From Streptomyces tardus (GTDB lineage: Bacteria > Actinomycetota > Actinomycetes > Streptomycetales > Streptomycetaceae): a stretch of 64,000 nucleotides of DNA. This document shows, piece by piece, positions 35,116-43,654 of the stretch; the stretch's first letter is position 1; every line of letters begins with the position of its first letter. Location of the stretch: the NCBI RefSeq assembly GCF_018101125.2, contig NZ_JAELVF020000001.1:229123-293122 (forward strand). Reading direction: 5' to 3'. The position numbers and the translations under genes are program-made. The notes below the pieces were generated by a model, which was given only the letters and a program-made list of their open reading frames with translations, was not told the origin of the DNA and did not search any database.

Positions 35116-35131
35116 ATTGGCACAGACCAAT
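35116..35131. promoter_or_regulatory. dre-like (DasR) site at the glycosidase
   Basis: ATTGGCACAGACCAAT, with perfect outer half-sites (ATTGG/CCAAT) and a weaker centre than the 34848 site. It overlaps a -10-like TAGTAT (35112-35117), 67 bases before the glycosidase ATG. Confidence 0.6.
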
Positions 35132-35197
35132 CCCTACCGTTGGGTAGCCGCGACGATCTCACGGCCGGCCCAGCACTTCCGTGCGAAAGGCGGGCCG

Positions 35198-36715
35198 ATG
35201 GTGTCCAGCAGGCGCAGCAGTGAGGTACGACGACTCGCGCTCTCCCTCCTGCAGCCCGGTTTCGTGGGGACCACGCCCCCGGACTGGGTGCTGCGGGACA
35301 TTCAGGACGGGCTGCGCTCGGTCGTCCTGTTCACCCGCAACATCGAATCGGCGGAGCAGGTCGCCGCTCTCACCGAGCGGTTGCGCGCCGAGAACCCCGA
35401 GCTCGTCGTCGCGATCGACGAGGAGTCCGGCGACGTCACCCGCATCGAGTCCGCCACCGGCTCCTCGCGCCCGGGCAACTTCGCCCTCGGCCATGTGGAC
35501 GACACCGAGCTGACCGCACAGGTCGCCAGGGACCTCGGCCGCGATCTGCGGGCCGCAGGCGTCACCCTCAACTACGCGCCCAGCGTGGACGTCAACTCCA
35601 ATCCGGACAACCCGGTCATCGGCGTACGGTCCTTCGGCACCGACCCCGAGGTCGTCTCCCGGCACGCCGCCGCATGGGTGGACGGACTCCAGTCCTCCGG
35701 CGTCGCCGCCTGCGCCAAGCACTTCCCCGGCCACGGCGACGTCGCCGTCGACAGCCACCACGGGCTGCCGAGCTACGACGCGGACCGCGCCGAGATCGCC
35801 GCCCACGCACTGCCCCCGTTCCTGGCCGCGCTGCGGGCCGGTGCGCGCGCCGTGATGAGCGCCCATCTGCTGGTACCGGCCTGGGACCCGGAGGTCCCGG
35901 CCACCCTCAGCCGACGGGTGCTGGGCGATCTGCTCCGCGGTGAGCTGGGGTTCGACGGGCTCATCGTCACCGACGCCATCGAAATGGCTGCCGTCACCGA
36001 GCGGTACGGCATCGAGGGCGCCTCGGTGCGCGCCGTCACGGCCGGCGCCGACGCGCTCTGCGTGGGCGGCGAGAACGCGGACGAGCAGACCCCCGCCCGC
36101 ATCGCCGACGCACTGGTGGACGCGGTCGCCTCGGGCCGGCTGACGGAGGAGCGGCTGGCCGAAGCGGCGGCCCGCGTCGCGGAGTTCGCCGACTGGTCCA
36201 CCCGCCTCGCCCGCACTCCCGCGCCGCCGGCCGAGAACATCGAGAGCATCGGCCTCACCGGAGCGCGGCGCGCGATCCGGCTCACCGGGGCCGCCCGGAG
36301 CGCACTGCCGCTGGCCGACTCCCCGCACGTCGTCGAGCTGGCCCCGCTGACCCATCTCGCCATCGCCCAGGAAACGCCGTGGGGCGTCGCCGACTCGCTG
36401 CTGCGGCACCTGCCGAGCACCACCTCGGTGCGGGTGCGGCAGGAGGACCTCGGCTCGGCGGCCACGGCGGAGGTCTGCGGGCTCACCCGGGCAACGGGCC
36501 GTCCGCTGGTGGTCGTGGTCCGCGACGCGGCCCGCCACTCCTGGATGTCCCGTGCTCTCGGTGAGCTGACCCGGGCCCGCCCGGACGCGATCGTGGTGGA
36601 GATGGGCCTGCCCGGCGAACTGCCGGGCGCGGTCGGCATCTGCACCCACGGCGCCTCCACCGCCTCCGGCACCGCGGTGACCGAACTGCTGGTGGGCGCC
36701 CGCGCGGCAAGCTGA
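35198..36715 (+). CDS. Glycoside hydrolase family 3, beta-N-acetylglucosaminidase type (NagZ-like)
   Basis: 505 aa. The GH3 barrel carries KHFPGHGDVAVDSHHGLP, the NagZ hallmark with the Asp/His acid-base pair, and the nucleophile aspartate in GLIVTDAIEM. A C-terminal domain follows (about 330-505). No signal peptide, so cytoplasmic. ATG at 35198 is preferred over 35039 because the longer version would include the promoter and dre-like site. It would release GlcNAc from muropeptides or chito-oligosaccharides, which fits DasR control. Confidence 0.88.
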   Translation: MVSSRRSSEVRRLALSLLQPGFVGTTPPDWVLRDIQDGLRSVVLFTRNIESAEQVAALTERLRAENPELVVAIDEESGDVTRIESATGSSRPGNFALGHVDDTELTAQVARDLGRDLRAAGVTLNYAPSVDVNSNPDNPVIGVRSFGTDPEVVSRHAAAWVDGLQSSGVAACAKHFPGHGDVAVDSHHGLPSYDADRAEIAAHALPPFLAALRAGARAVMSAHLLVPAWDPEVPATLSRRVLGDLLRGELGFDGLIVTDAIEMAAVTERYGIEGASVRAVTAGADALCVGGENADEQTPARIADALVDAVASGRLTEERLAEAAARVAEFADWSTRLARTPAPPAENIESIGLTGARRAIRLTGAARSALPLADSPHVVELAPLTHLAIAQETPWGVADSLLRHLPSTTSVRVRQEDLGSAATAEVCGLTRATGRPLVVVVRDAARHSWMSRALGELTRARPDAIVVEMGLPGELPGAVGICTHGASTASGTAVTELLVGARAAS

Positions 36716-37022
36716 GCCGCCGGCGGGCCCGCCCGTCCCGCCGGAGCCCGACCACGTCGCAGCCCGCAGCCCGTCGCAGCCCGTACGCCGTCGGAGCCCG
36801 TACGCCGTCACCGGTGTGCGGGCTCTACGGCGTACCCGTACGAGGTACGCGGCGCACGAAGTACGCGCCGTACGCGGCGCACGCCGTACGAGGCGCATGC
36901 GCCGACGAGGGGCGGTGTCGTCCGCGGGGGCTACACCGCCGGGAGCAGAACAGCCGCGATCCGCCGCCCGGTTACTCCCGGGGCCGGACGCCGACCGCCC
37001 CCTCCGCGACGAGGGTGGGCGC
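36716..37022. repeat. Palindrome-rich intergenic region
   Basis: Non-coding. It holds dense repeats of GCCCGTACGCCGT, GTACGCGGCGCACG and TACGCGCCGTACGCGGCGCACGCCGTACG (many overlapping inverted repeats with GTACGC cores), roughly 36760-36905. It may contain the glycosidase terminator; a clean single stem is not evident. Confidence 0.5.
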
Positions 37023-39323
37023 ATGAACACGACACCCGAGAACACCCCGCCGCCTCGCACCGGACGAGCCCGACCCGGGCCCCTGGGGCGGCTGTTGAGG
37101 ATGCTCTGCGCCCGGCCGCGACGAGCGCTCGTCGCAGTGTTCCTCTTCGTCGCGGTGGCGGGTGCGGTCGGAGGACCGGTGGTCGGCGCACTGGAGAGCG
37201 ACGGCGGGTTCACCCCGGCCGACGCCGAGTCGGTGCGCGCGGTCGAGAGAATCGAGAAGGCCACCGGCCGCCAACCCGCGCCGGGAGTCGTCCTCGTGGT
37301 CCGAACACCCTCCGGCTCGGACCCCGCCTCGGACCGCGACTCCGGCTCCGGATCGGACTCCGGATCGGCCTCGGACTCCGGATCGGCCTCGGACTCCGGC
37401 GGTACGGCGGTCGGAAGGGCCGTCGAGGAACTGGCGGGTATCGACGGCATCGCCGGGGCGGAGCCGGCCGGCACTGCCTCGGACGGCTCCTCGGCGCTGG
37501 TCGTCGGCACTCTCGACGCGCGGGCCACCCCCGCGGAGGTGGCCGAGGAGGCCGTCGAGGTCTTCGGTGACCGGGCGGACATCACCGTGGGGGGCGGTGC
37601 GGTGGCCGGTCTCCAGATGGGCGGGCAGATCGGACAGGACCTCGCCCGTGCCGAGTTGCTCGCCTTCCCGGCCCTGGTGCTGCTCTCGCTGCTGTTCTTC
37701 CGCGGCCGCGGCGCCGTTCTGCCGGTCGTCGTCGGCCTCACGACGGTTCTCGGTACCTTCCTCGCACTGACCGGTGTCCACCAGTTCTACGGAATCAGCG
37801 TCTTCGCCCTCAACCTGGTGATCGGGCTGGGGCTCGGGCTGGCGATCGACTACACGCTGTTCCTGCTGACGCGCTACCGCGAGGAGTTGGGGCGGCGTGG
37901 CGCGACCTTCGAGGCGGTGGCCGCCACGATGCGCACGGCCGGTCGCACGGTGGTCTTCTCCGCTGCGACGGTGGCGGTCGCCCTGGCGACACTCACACTC
38001 TTCCCCCTGCGCTTCCTGACCTCGATGGGGCTGGCCGGTGTGGTCGTCACAGTGGTCTCGGCGGTGGCCGCGCTGGTCGTCAGCCCGGTGTTCTTCGCCC
38101 TGTGGGGCGTCAAACTGGCCCGTCCGCAGCGGCGTTCGGCATCCGCGGGACGGGACGGCCGGGACCTCGGCGGGGAGGACGACGCCGGGAACGGCCGGGA
38201 GGGCGGACGGGCCGAGCGTCGGTGGTACCGCTTGGCGCACACGGTCATGCGCCGTCCCGGGCTCTTCGCCGTCGCGACCGCGTTGGTGATGCTCGCCCTC
38301 AGCACACCGGCCCTGCGCAGCGAGTGGACCCCTGTCGACGACAGTGTCGTGCCGCAGAGCCTCAGCGCCCGGCAGGTGACCGATGTGATCGCGGAGGACT
38401 ACGAGGACCCCGGCACCACCGCGGTCACCGTGGTCGTCGCCGCCTCGGGCCCCGGCGACCGCGGCGCCGCCGAACTGGCCGCGCGTGCTTCCGGGTTGGG
38501 GCACGTGGCCGCTCCGGCACGCGCCGAGGAGCTGGGCGGCGGCATCTGGCGGATCGACCTGGAGGTCGACGGCGACCCTGCCGGTGAGGCGGCCCGTACC
38601 GTCGTGACAGAGGTCCGCGAGCTGGCCGCGGACAGCGACACGGACGCGTTGACCACCGGCCCCGCCGCGGAGTTCGTCGACCAGCAGGACGCCATCGCCG
38701 CCACGCTGCTGCCGGCCGTCGCCCTGCTGGTGCTGCTCACCCTGCTGGTGCTGTGGCTGATGACCGGCTCGGTCGTCCTGCCGCTCAAGGCGGTGCTGAT
38801 GAACGTGCTGACGGTCGGGGTCTCCCTGGGCGCGATCACCTGGATCTACCAGGACGGCCGGCTGACCGGTCTGCTCGGCTACACGCCCAACGGCGGCGTG
38901 GAACCCACCAACTTCCTGATCTCCGCGGCAGTCGTCTTCGCCCTCTCCACCGACTACGGCGTCTTCCTTCTCGGCCGGATAAAGGAGACCCGCGACACCG
39001 GGCTGCCGGAACGCGAGTCGGTCGCGGTCGGGCTGGGCCGTACCGGCAGCGTGGTCACCGCGGCGGCGATCCTGCTGGCGGTGGCGATCGGGGCGTTCAG
39101 CGTCAGCGAGGTCTCGTTCATCCAGCAGATCGGCATCGCCGTGGCGGTCGGCGTACTGGTCGACGCGTTCGTCGTGCGCTCCCTGCTCGTTCCGGCGCTG
39201 ATGGGCCTGATGGGCAAGTGGAACTGGTGGTCACCGATGTGGCTGCGCAGGGTGCACGACCGGGTCGGACTCACCGAGTCCGACGGGTCCACCGCACCGC
39301 CGCCGGTCCGGACGCCCGCCTGA
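37023..39323 (+). CDS. MMPL family transporter (RND superfamily)
   Basis: 766 aa, two homologous halves, about 12 helices. Helix 1 lies near residues 36-56, with an exterior domain from about 57 to 190. The proton-relay Asp-Tyr pairs are seen in LAIDYTLFLLTRYREE and STDYGVFLLGRIKE. The linker around residues 95-125 is a Ser/Asp/Gly repeat from an 18-bp duplication. Probably exports a lipid or natural product. ATG at 37023 is chosen because upstream codons are palindromic non-coding DNA. A two-component system follows. Confidence 0.9.
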   Translation: MNTTPENTPPPRTGRARPGPLGRLLRMLCARPRRALVAVFLFVAVAGAVGGPVVGALESDGGFTPADAESVRAVERIEKATGRQPAPGVVLVVRTPSGSDPASDRDSGSGSDSGSASDSGSASDSGGTAVGRAVEELAGIDGIAGAEPAGTASDGSSALVVGTLDARATPAEVAEEAVEVFGDRADITVGGGAVAGLQMGGQIGQDLARAELLAFPALVLLSLLFFRGRGAVLPVVVGLTTVLGTFLALTGVHQFYGISVFALNLVIGLGLGLAIDYTLFLLTRYREELGRRGATFEAVAATMRTAGRTVVFSAATVAVALATLTLFPLRFLTSMGLAGVVVTVVSAVAALVVSPVFFALWGVKLARPQRRSASAGRDGRDLGGEDDAGNGREGGRAERRWYRLAHTVMRRPGLFAVATALVMLALSTPALRSEWTPVDDSVVPQSLSARQVTDVIAEDYEDPGTTAVTVVVAASGPGDRGAAELAARASGLGHVAAPARAEELGGGIWRIDLEVDGDPAGEAARTVVTEVRELAADSDTDALTTGPAAEFVDQQDAIAATLLPAVALLVLLTLLVLWLMTGSVVLPLKAVLMNVLTVGVSLGAITWIYQDGRLTGLLGYTPNGGVEPTNFLISAAVVFALSTDYGVFLLGRIKETRDTGLPERESVAVGLGRTGSVVTAAAILLAVAIGAFSVSEVSFIQQIGIAVAVGVLVDAFVVRSLLVPALMGLMGKWNWWSPMWLRRVHDRVGLTESDGSTAPPPVRTPA
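37355..37399. repeat. 18-bp tandem repeat inside the MMPL gene
   Basis: Two and a half exact copies of GGACTCCGGATCGGCCTC, encoding the Ser-Asp-Ser-Gly repeat of the extracytoplasmic loop. Confidence 0.75.
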
Positions 39324-39359
39324 GCGCACCGGTGTGCGGTCGGCGCACGGGGGGAGGCC

Positions 39360-39393
39360 GGGCCGCGGACGTGAACCACACGTTCCGCGGCCC
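39360..39393. terminator. Hairpin between MMPL and kinase genes
   Basis: GGGCCGCGGA pairs with TCCGCGGCCC over a stem extended by CGTG/CACG with one bulge, 37 bases after the MMPL stop. Confidence 0.65.
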
Positions 39394-39457
39394 GACTTCG
39401 GCTTCCGGCCCGCCGGGCCGGTGGCCCGCGCCGTCGTGCACGTACTCCCCCGGGAGG

Positions 39458-40672
39458 ATGTCCGGGTGCGCCGCGCTCACTACCTTGGGCGAGGTGTCGA
39501 CCCCGCCCTCCGCGCCACCGGTCCGCGACCTTCGCCCCCTGCTGGTCGACGTCGCCGCGGTCGTGTCCTGCGTCGCCGTGATGACGACCGACATGGTGCT
39601 CTCGCACAAGACCGAGGCGACCGCCGCCGGCTTCGCCTCGATCGTCGCCGGGGCGCTGCCGATCATGCAGAGCCGGCGTGCGCCGATCGGGGCGTTCGCG
39701 CTGGCGATGGCGCTCATCTTCGGAATTCTGAGCTTCGCCGGGATCTACGCCACGGTTGCGTGTCCCGCCATGCTCTGCGCCTACGTGCTGGCGGGCGCAC
39801 GCGGCCGGAGGGTCGCGGCGTTCGCAGCGCTCGCGGCGATGCCCACGGTGCTGCTGATGCTCGACCTCTACAGCCCGTACCCCCTCCTGGGCTGGGACAC
39901 GGCCAAGAACCTGTCCTTCGTCTGTCTGCCGCTCGCCCTCGGTGTCGCCTCGCACGACCGTCGCGCGCACACCGCCGCCCTGGTCGAACGCGCGGAGGCG
40001 GCCGAGCGCAGCCGCGAGGAGGAGGCGCTGCGCCGCGTGGGCGAGGAGCGGCTGCGCATCGCCCAGGACGTCCACGACGTCGTGGCACACGCCATGGTCG
40101 CCATCAACGTCCAGGCAGGCGTCGGGGCCCACCTCGCCGACCGGGACCCCGGGCGAGCCCGTGGCACACTGCGCGACATCAAGCGGGTCAGCGGTGAGGC
40201 GCTCGGTGAACTCCGTTCCGTGCTGGGCCTGTTGCGCGAGGATTCCGACTCCTGCGACCCGTCCGCCCGAACACGGCCCACCCGCCTCATGAGCGGAGTG
40301 GAAGAGCTGCGGGAGAGTCTGGGCGCCGCCGGGGTGGAGCTGGAGATCCGTCTGGACGAGGGGATCGAGGCACTTCCGGCCGCCGTGGGGGCGACCGGCT
40401 ACCGCATAGTCCAGGAGGCACTGACCAACGTGATGCGCCATGTGGGACCCACCTCCGCGCAGGTCCGCGCGACCCTGCGCGCCGGTGTGCTGGAGATCGA
40501 GGTGGACAACGACCGGGGGCTCGGCCCCACTGCGCTCACCACCACCGGCTCGGGCAACGGTCTGCGCGGTATGCGCGAGAGAGCTGCCGCGGTGGGCGGT
40601 TCACTCACCGCCGGCCCGCGCGAGCAGGGCGGCTGGCGGGTCGCCGCGTCGCTGCCGGTGGGTCGTCCGTGA
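39458..40672 (+). CDS. Two-component sensor histidine kinase, NarL/DesK group
   Basis: 404 aa. About four to five helices in residues 20-160 form the membrane sensor. The HisKA_3 box has its phosphate acceptor at His206 (AQDVHDVVAHAMVA). A HATPase_c domain follows with the N box (ALTNVMRHVG) and the G box (SGNGLRGMRERAAAVGG). Start uncertain: ATG 39458, TTG 39485 and GTG 39494 are all in frame and none has a well-spaced ribosome site. GTGA overlap with its response regulator. Confidence 0.88.
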   Translation: MSGCAALTTLGEVSTPPSAPPVRDLRPLLVDVAAVVSCVAVMTTDMVLSHKTEATAAGFASIVAGALPIMQSRRAPIGAFALAMALIFGILSFAGIYATVACPAMLCAYVLAGARGRRVAAFAALAAMPTVLLMLDLYSPYPLLGWDTAKNLSFVCLPLALGVASHDRRAHTAALVERAEAAERSREEEALRRVGEERLRIAQDVHDVVAHAMVAINVQAGVGAHLADRDPGRARGTLRDIKRVSGEALGELRSVLGLLREDSDSCDPSARTRPTRLMSGVEELRESLGAAGVELEIRLDEGIEALPAAVGATGYRIVQEALTNVMRHVGPTSAQVRATLRAGVLEIEVDNDRGLGPTALTTTGSGNGLRGMRERAAAVGGSLTAGPREQGGWRVAASLPVGRP

Positions 40673-41442
40673 GCGCCCCGATCCGTGTACTGCTGGTCGA
40701 CGACCAGACGCTGGTCCGCGCGGGTTTCCGGGCCCTGCTCGACTCCGAACCGGATATCGAGGTGGTGGGCGAGGCGGTGGACGGCGCCGAGGGCGTCCGG
40801 TTGGCCGTGGAGAGGTCGCCCGACGTGGTGCTGATGGACATTCGGATGCCGCAGTTCGACGGTCTCCGGGCCACCGGCAGCATCACCGCGCACCCCTCGC
40901 TCGCGGACACCAGAGTGGTGGTGCTGACGACGTTCGAGCTGGACGAGTACATCTTCGCCGCGCTGCGTGCCGGTGCGGCCGGCTTCCTGCTCAAGGACGT
41001 CGAACCGCAGGCGCTGCTGGACGCCGTGCGGCTGGTGCACGACGGGCAGGCGCTGCTGGCGCCCAGGGTCACCAAACGCCTCATCGAGGCGTACGTGGCG
41101 ACGGACCGGCAGGCCACCGACCGGGCGACTGCGGGCGCGCATCCCGTGCCGGCACCGGGTGCGGACCGGGGGGCTCCGGTCGGGCCCGCGGCGGTCGCAC
41201 CGGACGCGCACCGACTGGCGGCGCTCACACCGCGCGAGCGCGAGGTCCTCGCACTCGTCGGGCGCGGTCTGTCCAACCAGGAGATCGCGGAGCATCTGGT
41301 CCTGTCACCGCTGACCTCCAAGACGCATGTCTCCCGGCTCTTCCTCAAGCTCGGGGCACGCGACCGCGCCCAACTGGTCGTCATCGCCTATGAGACGGGC
41401 CTGGTCGGCACCAGCCCCGCCCCCGCCGACCGCGCCCGCTGA
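40669..41442 (+). CDS. LuxR-type (NarL) response regulator
   Basis: 257 aa. The receiver domain has phospho-acceptor Asp57 (VVLMDIRMP), acidic Asp11-Asp12 and the conserved Lys in GFLLKDV. A Pro/Ala-rich linker (about 138-180) longer than usual leads to the LuxR helix-turn-helix LTPREREVLALVGRGLSNQEIAEHL. Starts at GTG 40669 inside the kinase stop. The MMPL gene upstream is a candidate target. Confidence 0.92.
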   Translation: MSAPIRVLLVDDQTLVRAGFRALLDSEPDIEVVGEAVDGAEGVRLAVERSPDVVLMDIRMPQFDGLRATGSITAHPSLADTRVVVLTTFELDEYIFAALRAGAAGFLLKDVEPQALLDAVRLVHDGQALLAPRVTKRLIEAYVATDRQATDRATAGAHPVPAPGADRGAPVGPAAVAPDAHRLAALTPREREVLALVGRGLSNQEIAEHLVLSPLTSKTHVSRLFLKLGARDRAQLVVIAYETGLVGTSPAPADRAR

Positions 41443-41610
41443 CCACACCCGGGAGCCGGCCCGTCGGCCGCACCGCCGGGAGCGGTACGGCAGGGAGGGA
41501 AGGGGGCGCGGCAGGACGCGGTCCGCAGGGGGCGGCAGGGCGAGGGAGGTACGCGTCCGAGAGCGGGGCGATGGGCAGCAGTGGGCCGGGCGGTGCGGGC
41601 AGCGCCCTTG

Positions 41611-41641
41611 GGCGGGGCCCGCCGTCGGGCACGGCCCCGCC
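41611..41641. terminator. Hairpin between convergent genes
   Basis: GGCGGGGCC pairs with GGCCCCGCC (9 bp, 13-base loop), just after the lipase stop on the minus strand and downstream of the response regulator on plus. Confidence 0.6.
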
Positions 41642-41650
41642 GGGGGTCGG

Positions 41651-43156
41651 TCAGCGGCGCACCGAGGAGCAGTCGGGGCTGTCCGGCTCGCCCGACAGAC
41701 GGTTGGTGACCCAGTTGATCGCCGCCCGCTGGTCGGTGATGAGCGGCAGGAAGTGGTTGACCAACTTCTCGCCGGTGTCCGGCAGTTCGACGGGCACGTA
41801 GGTGACCCGGGCATCCTTCGCGCACCAGTCCGCGGCGAGGGTGCGGGCCTGCTCGTGGGTGACGAGGTTGTCCTTGGTGCCGGTTGCCACCCGTACCGGA
41901 CCGGCCGGTGCGAGCCGGCCGATGCGCTGGCGGTCGAGGATCGCCGCGACCTCCGGTTCGGCGGCCACGATCTCCGGGATCGACTCCCCGTTCTTCGTCC
42001 AGTCCGCGCTGCGGGCGCCCGCGTAGCCGAGAATGCCGTCGCCGACGCAGGCGTCCGACAGCTTCTCCAGCGCGTCCTTGCCCTTGTCGTTGGTGTACTT
42101 GTCCAGGATCGGGGCGAGTTCGGAGTCGGAGTCGAGGAACCCGTTGATCGACCAGCCGAGCGCGGAGGCGAGGGTGCTGCCGTCCACGGCGGCGAGCACC
42201 TTGGCGAGGTCCGCGGGAGGGGCGCCCACGTAGGTACCGGCGAGTTCGATCTCGGGGGCGTAGCCGGGCTGGAGTTCGGCGGCCGAGCCGGTCGCTCCCC
42301 CGCCCTCGCTGTAGCCGTACAGGCCCACCCGCGAGGCGGGAGTCAGTGAGGTGTCCGGCAGCGCCCGGGCAGCGCGTACCGCGTCGAGCACGGCGTGCCC
42401 GGCGTCCAGGCGGTTGACGTAGGTGTGCGTGCGGTCCGTGGTGCCCAGACCCACGTAGTCGGTGACGACGACCGCGACGCCCCTGGCGAGGAATCGGTAG
42501 ATCGCCAGGTTCTCGTAGCCGACGGAGACCGAGCCCGAATCCAGCGACAGCGGCTTCTCCAACGCCTTCGAGGCGGCGCACTGGTCGCCCTGGCCCATGG
42601 TCCCCGGGGCGAGCGCGACCAGCGGACGCTCCCCGCCGCCCATCCACTTCGCCGCCGGTTCGATGTACGCGCCGGTCACCGCCACCGGTTCACCGCGCGA
42701 GTCGGTGGACCGGTACATCAGCCGGGTGGCGCTGCCCGGCAGCGGGCCGTCGATCCCCGGCAGGCTGAGACCGAGCCGCAGCTCCTCCGTACGGACCAAC
42801 TCGCCGTTGCGCCCCGGGAGTTCGGCCGGAGGCCGGTAGAAGCCCGGATCGCCGGCGGAGACGGCGGGCTCGGCGGCGGACTCGGCGGAGGCGGCGGACT
42901 CGGCGGAGGCGGCGGGCTCGGCGGAGGCGGCGGGCTCGGCGCGTTCACCGGCGCCCGCGGTCGTCGTCTGCACGGCGACCCCGGCGGTCGCCACCATGGC
43001 AGCCGCGAGCAGCGTACGGCCGGCGGCAACTCCCTTTCGGCGGCGCGCACTCGGACGGGCGCGGCCGGGCGCGGAGGCGGACGGGTGCGCGGGGTCGGCG
43101 GGCTCCAGGGCTGCCGGCTCCGGGACGGCGGCGTGCTCGGTGTGACGAGGGTTCAC
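41651..43156 (-). CDS. Secreted lipase (alpha/beta hydrolase, secretory lipase family)
   Basis: 501 aa. A signal-like segment near residues 42-60 (AAGRTLLAAAMVATAGVAVQ) follows an unusually long charged n-region. Next comes a low-complexity repeat of ASAE-type hexapeptides from an 18-bp tandem repeat. The hydrolase domain has the nucleophile elbow GLYGYSEGGGA, and the end contains the acid and histidine (DTGEKLVNHF). Close to LIP-type secreted triacylglycerol lipases. GTG at 43156 has CTGGAG 8 bases upstream. Confidence 0.83.
   Translation of the reverse strand: MNPRHTEHAAVPEPAALEPADPAHPSASAPGRARPSARRRKGVAAGRTLLAAAMVATAGVAVQTTTAGAGERAEPAASAEPAASAESAASAESAAEPAVSAGDPGFYRPPAELPGRNGELVRTEELRLGLSLPGIDGPLPGSATRLMYRSTDSRGEPVAVTGAYIEPAAKWMGGGERPLVALAPGTMGQGDQCAASKALEKPLSLDSGSVSVGYENLAIYRFLARGVAVVVTDYVGLGTTDRTHTYVNRLDAGHAVLDAVRAARALPDTSLTPASRVGLYGYSEGGGATGSAAELQPGYAPEIELAGTYVGAPPADLAKVLAAVDGSTLASALGWSINGFLDSDSELAPILDKYTNDKGKDALEKLSDACVGDGILGYAGARSADWTKNGESIPEIVAAEPEVAAILDRQRIGRLAPAGPVRVATGTKDNLVTHEQARTLAADWCAKDARVTYVPVELPDTGEKLVNHFLPLITDQRAAINWVTNRLSGEPDSPDCSSVRR
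42872..42943. repeat. 18-bp tandem repeat in the lipase gene
   Basis: Four copies of GGCGGCGGRCTCGGCGGA (the last imperfect), encoding the ASAE/PAASAE hexapeptide repeat between signal segment and catalytic domain. Confidence 0.8.
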
Positions 43157-43654
43157 GGAACTCACTCCAGCTTCGTCGGTTCGGCCGAGGGCTCGACACC
43201 TCGGTCGAAGCGGGGACGGTGCCTGCGGGACGACACGGCGCAGACCGCGCTCGCTCGCACGGCGAGGCGGCGGCACGGGCGGGGCGGGAACAGGGCAGGA
43301 CGGCATCGCCGTCGCGCGGGCGGCGTTCTTACTGACCGGTCAGGTGTGGACAGTAGGGCCGGCGGCACGCAGGGACAATGGGCGCGCGTGAGTGTTCTCG
43401 CCGGACGCGCTGTCACCGGCACACGGTTCGGGCGAACTCGCGAGCCGTCGGGGCGACCCGGCCCGGCTCGGGACGAGGGACAAGCCCCGGCCCGGAGGAC
43501 CGCAGGGCGCACCCCGCGCACGAAGAGGGGCGCCCCGGCCGGGAGACACACGGCCGGCAGCCGGACGACAAGCAGGCGGACAGACAGCGGGCAACCAGCG
43601 TTCAGGCACCCGGGAGGCAACTGGGCAGCCGGAGCCGGGAGTCGCGCCGCCGGG
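43157..43654. other. Intergenic region before lipase
   Basis: Non-coding, about 500 bases. The lipase promoter must lie here. A perfect 12-bp palindrome, CTGACCGGTCAG, is at 43332-43343. The rest has no supported gene. Confidence 0.5.
43332..43343. promoter_or_regulatory. Perfect 12-bp palindrome upstream of lipase
   Basis: CTGACCGGTCAG, 176 bases upstream of the lipase GTG, next to an AT-richer TTCTTA that would be TAAGAA on the lipase strand. A candidate repressor operator of TetR kind; the regulator is unknown. Confidence 0.5.
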
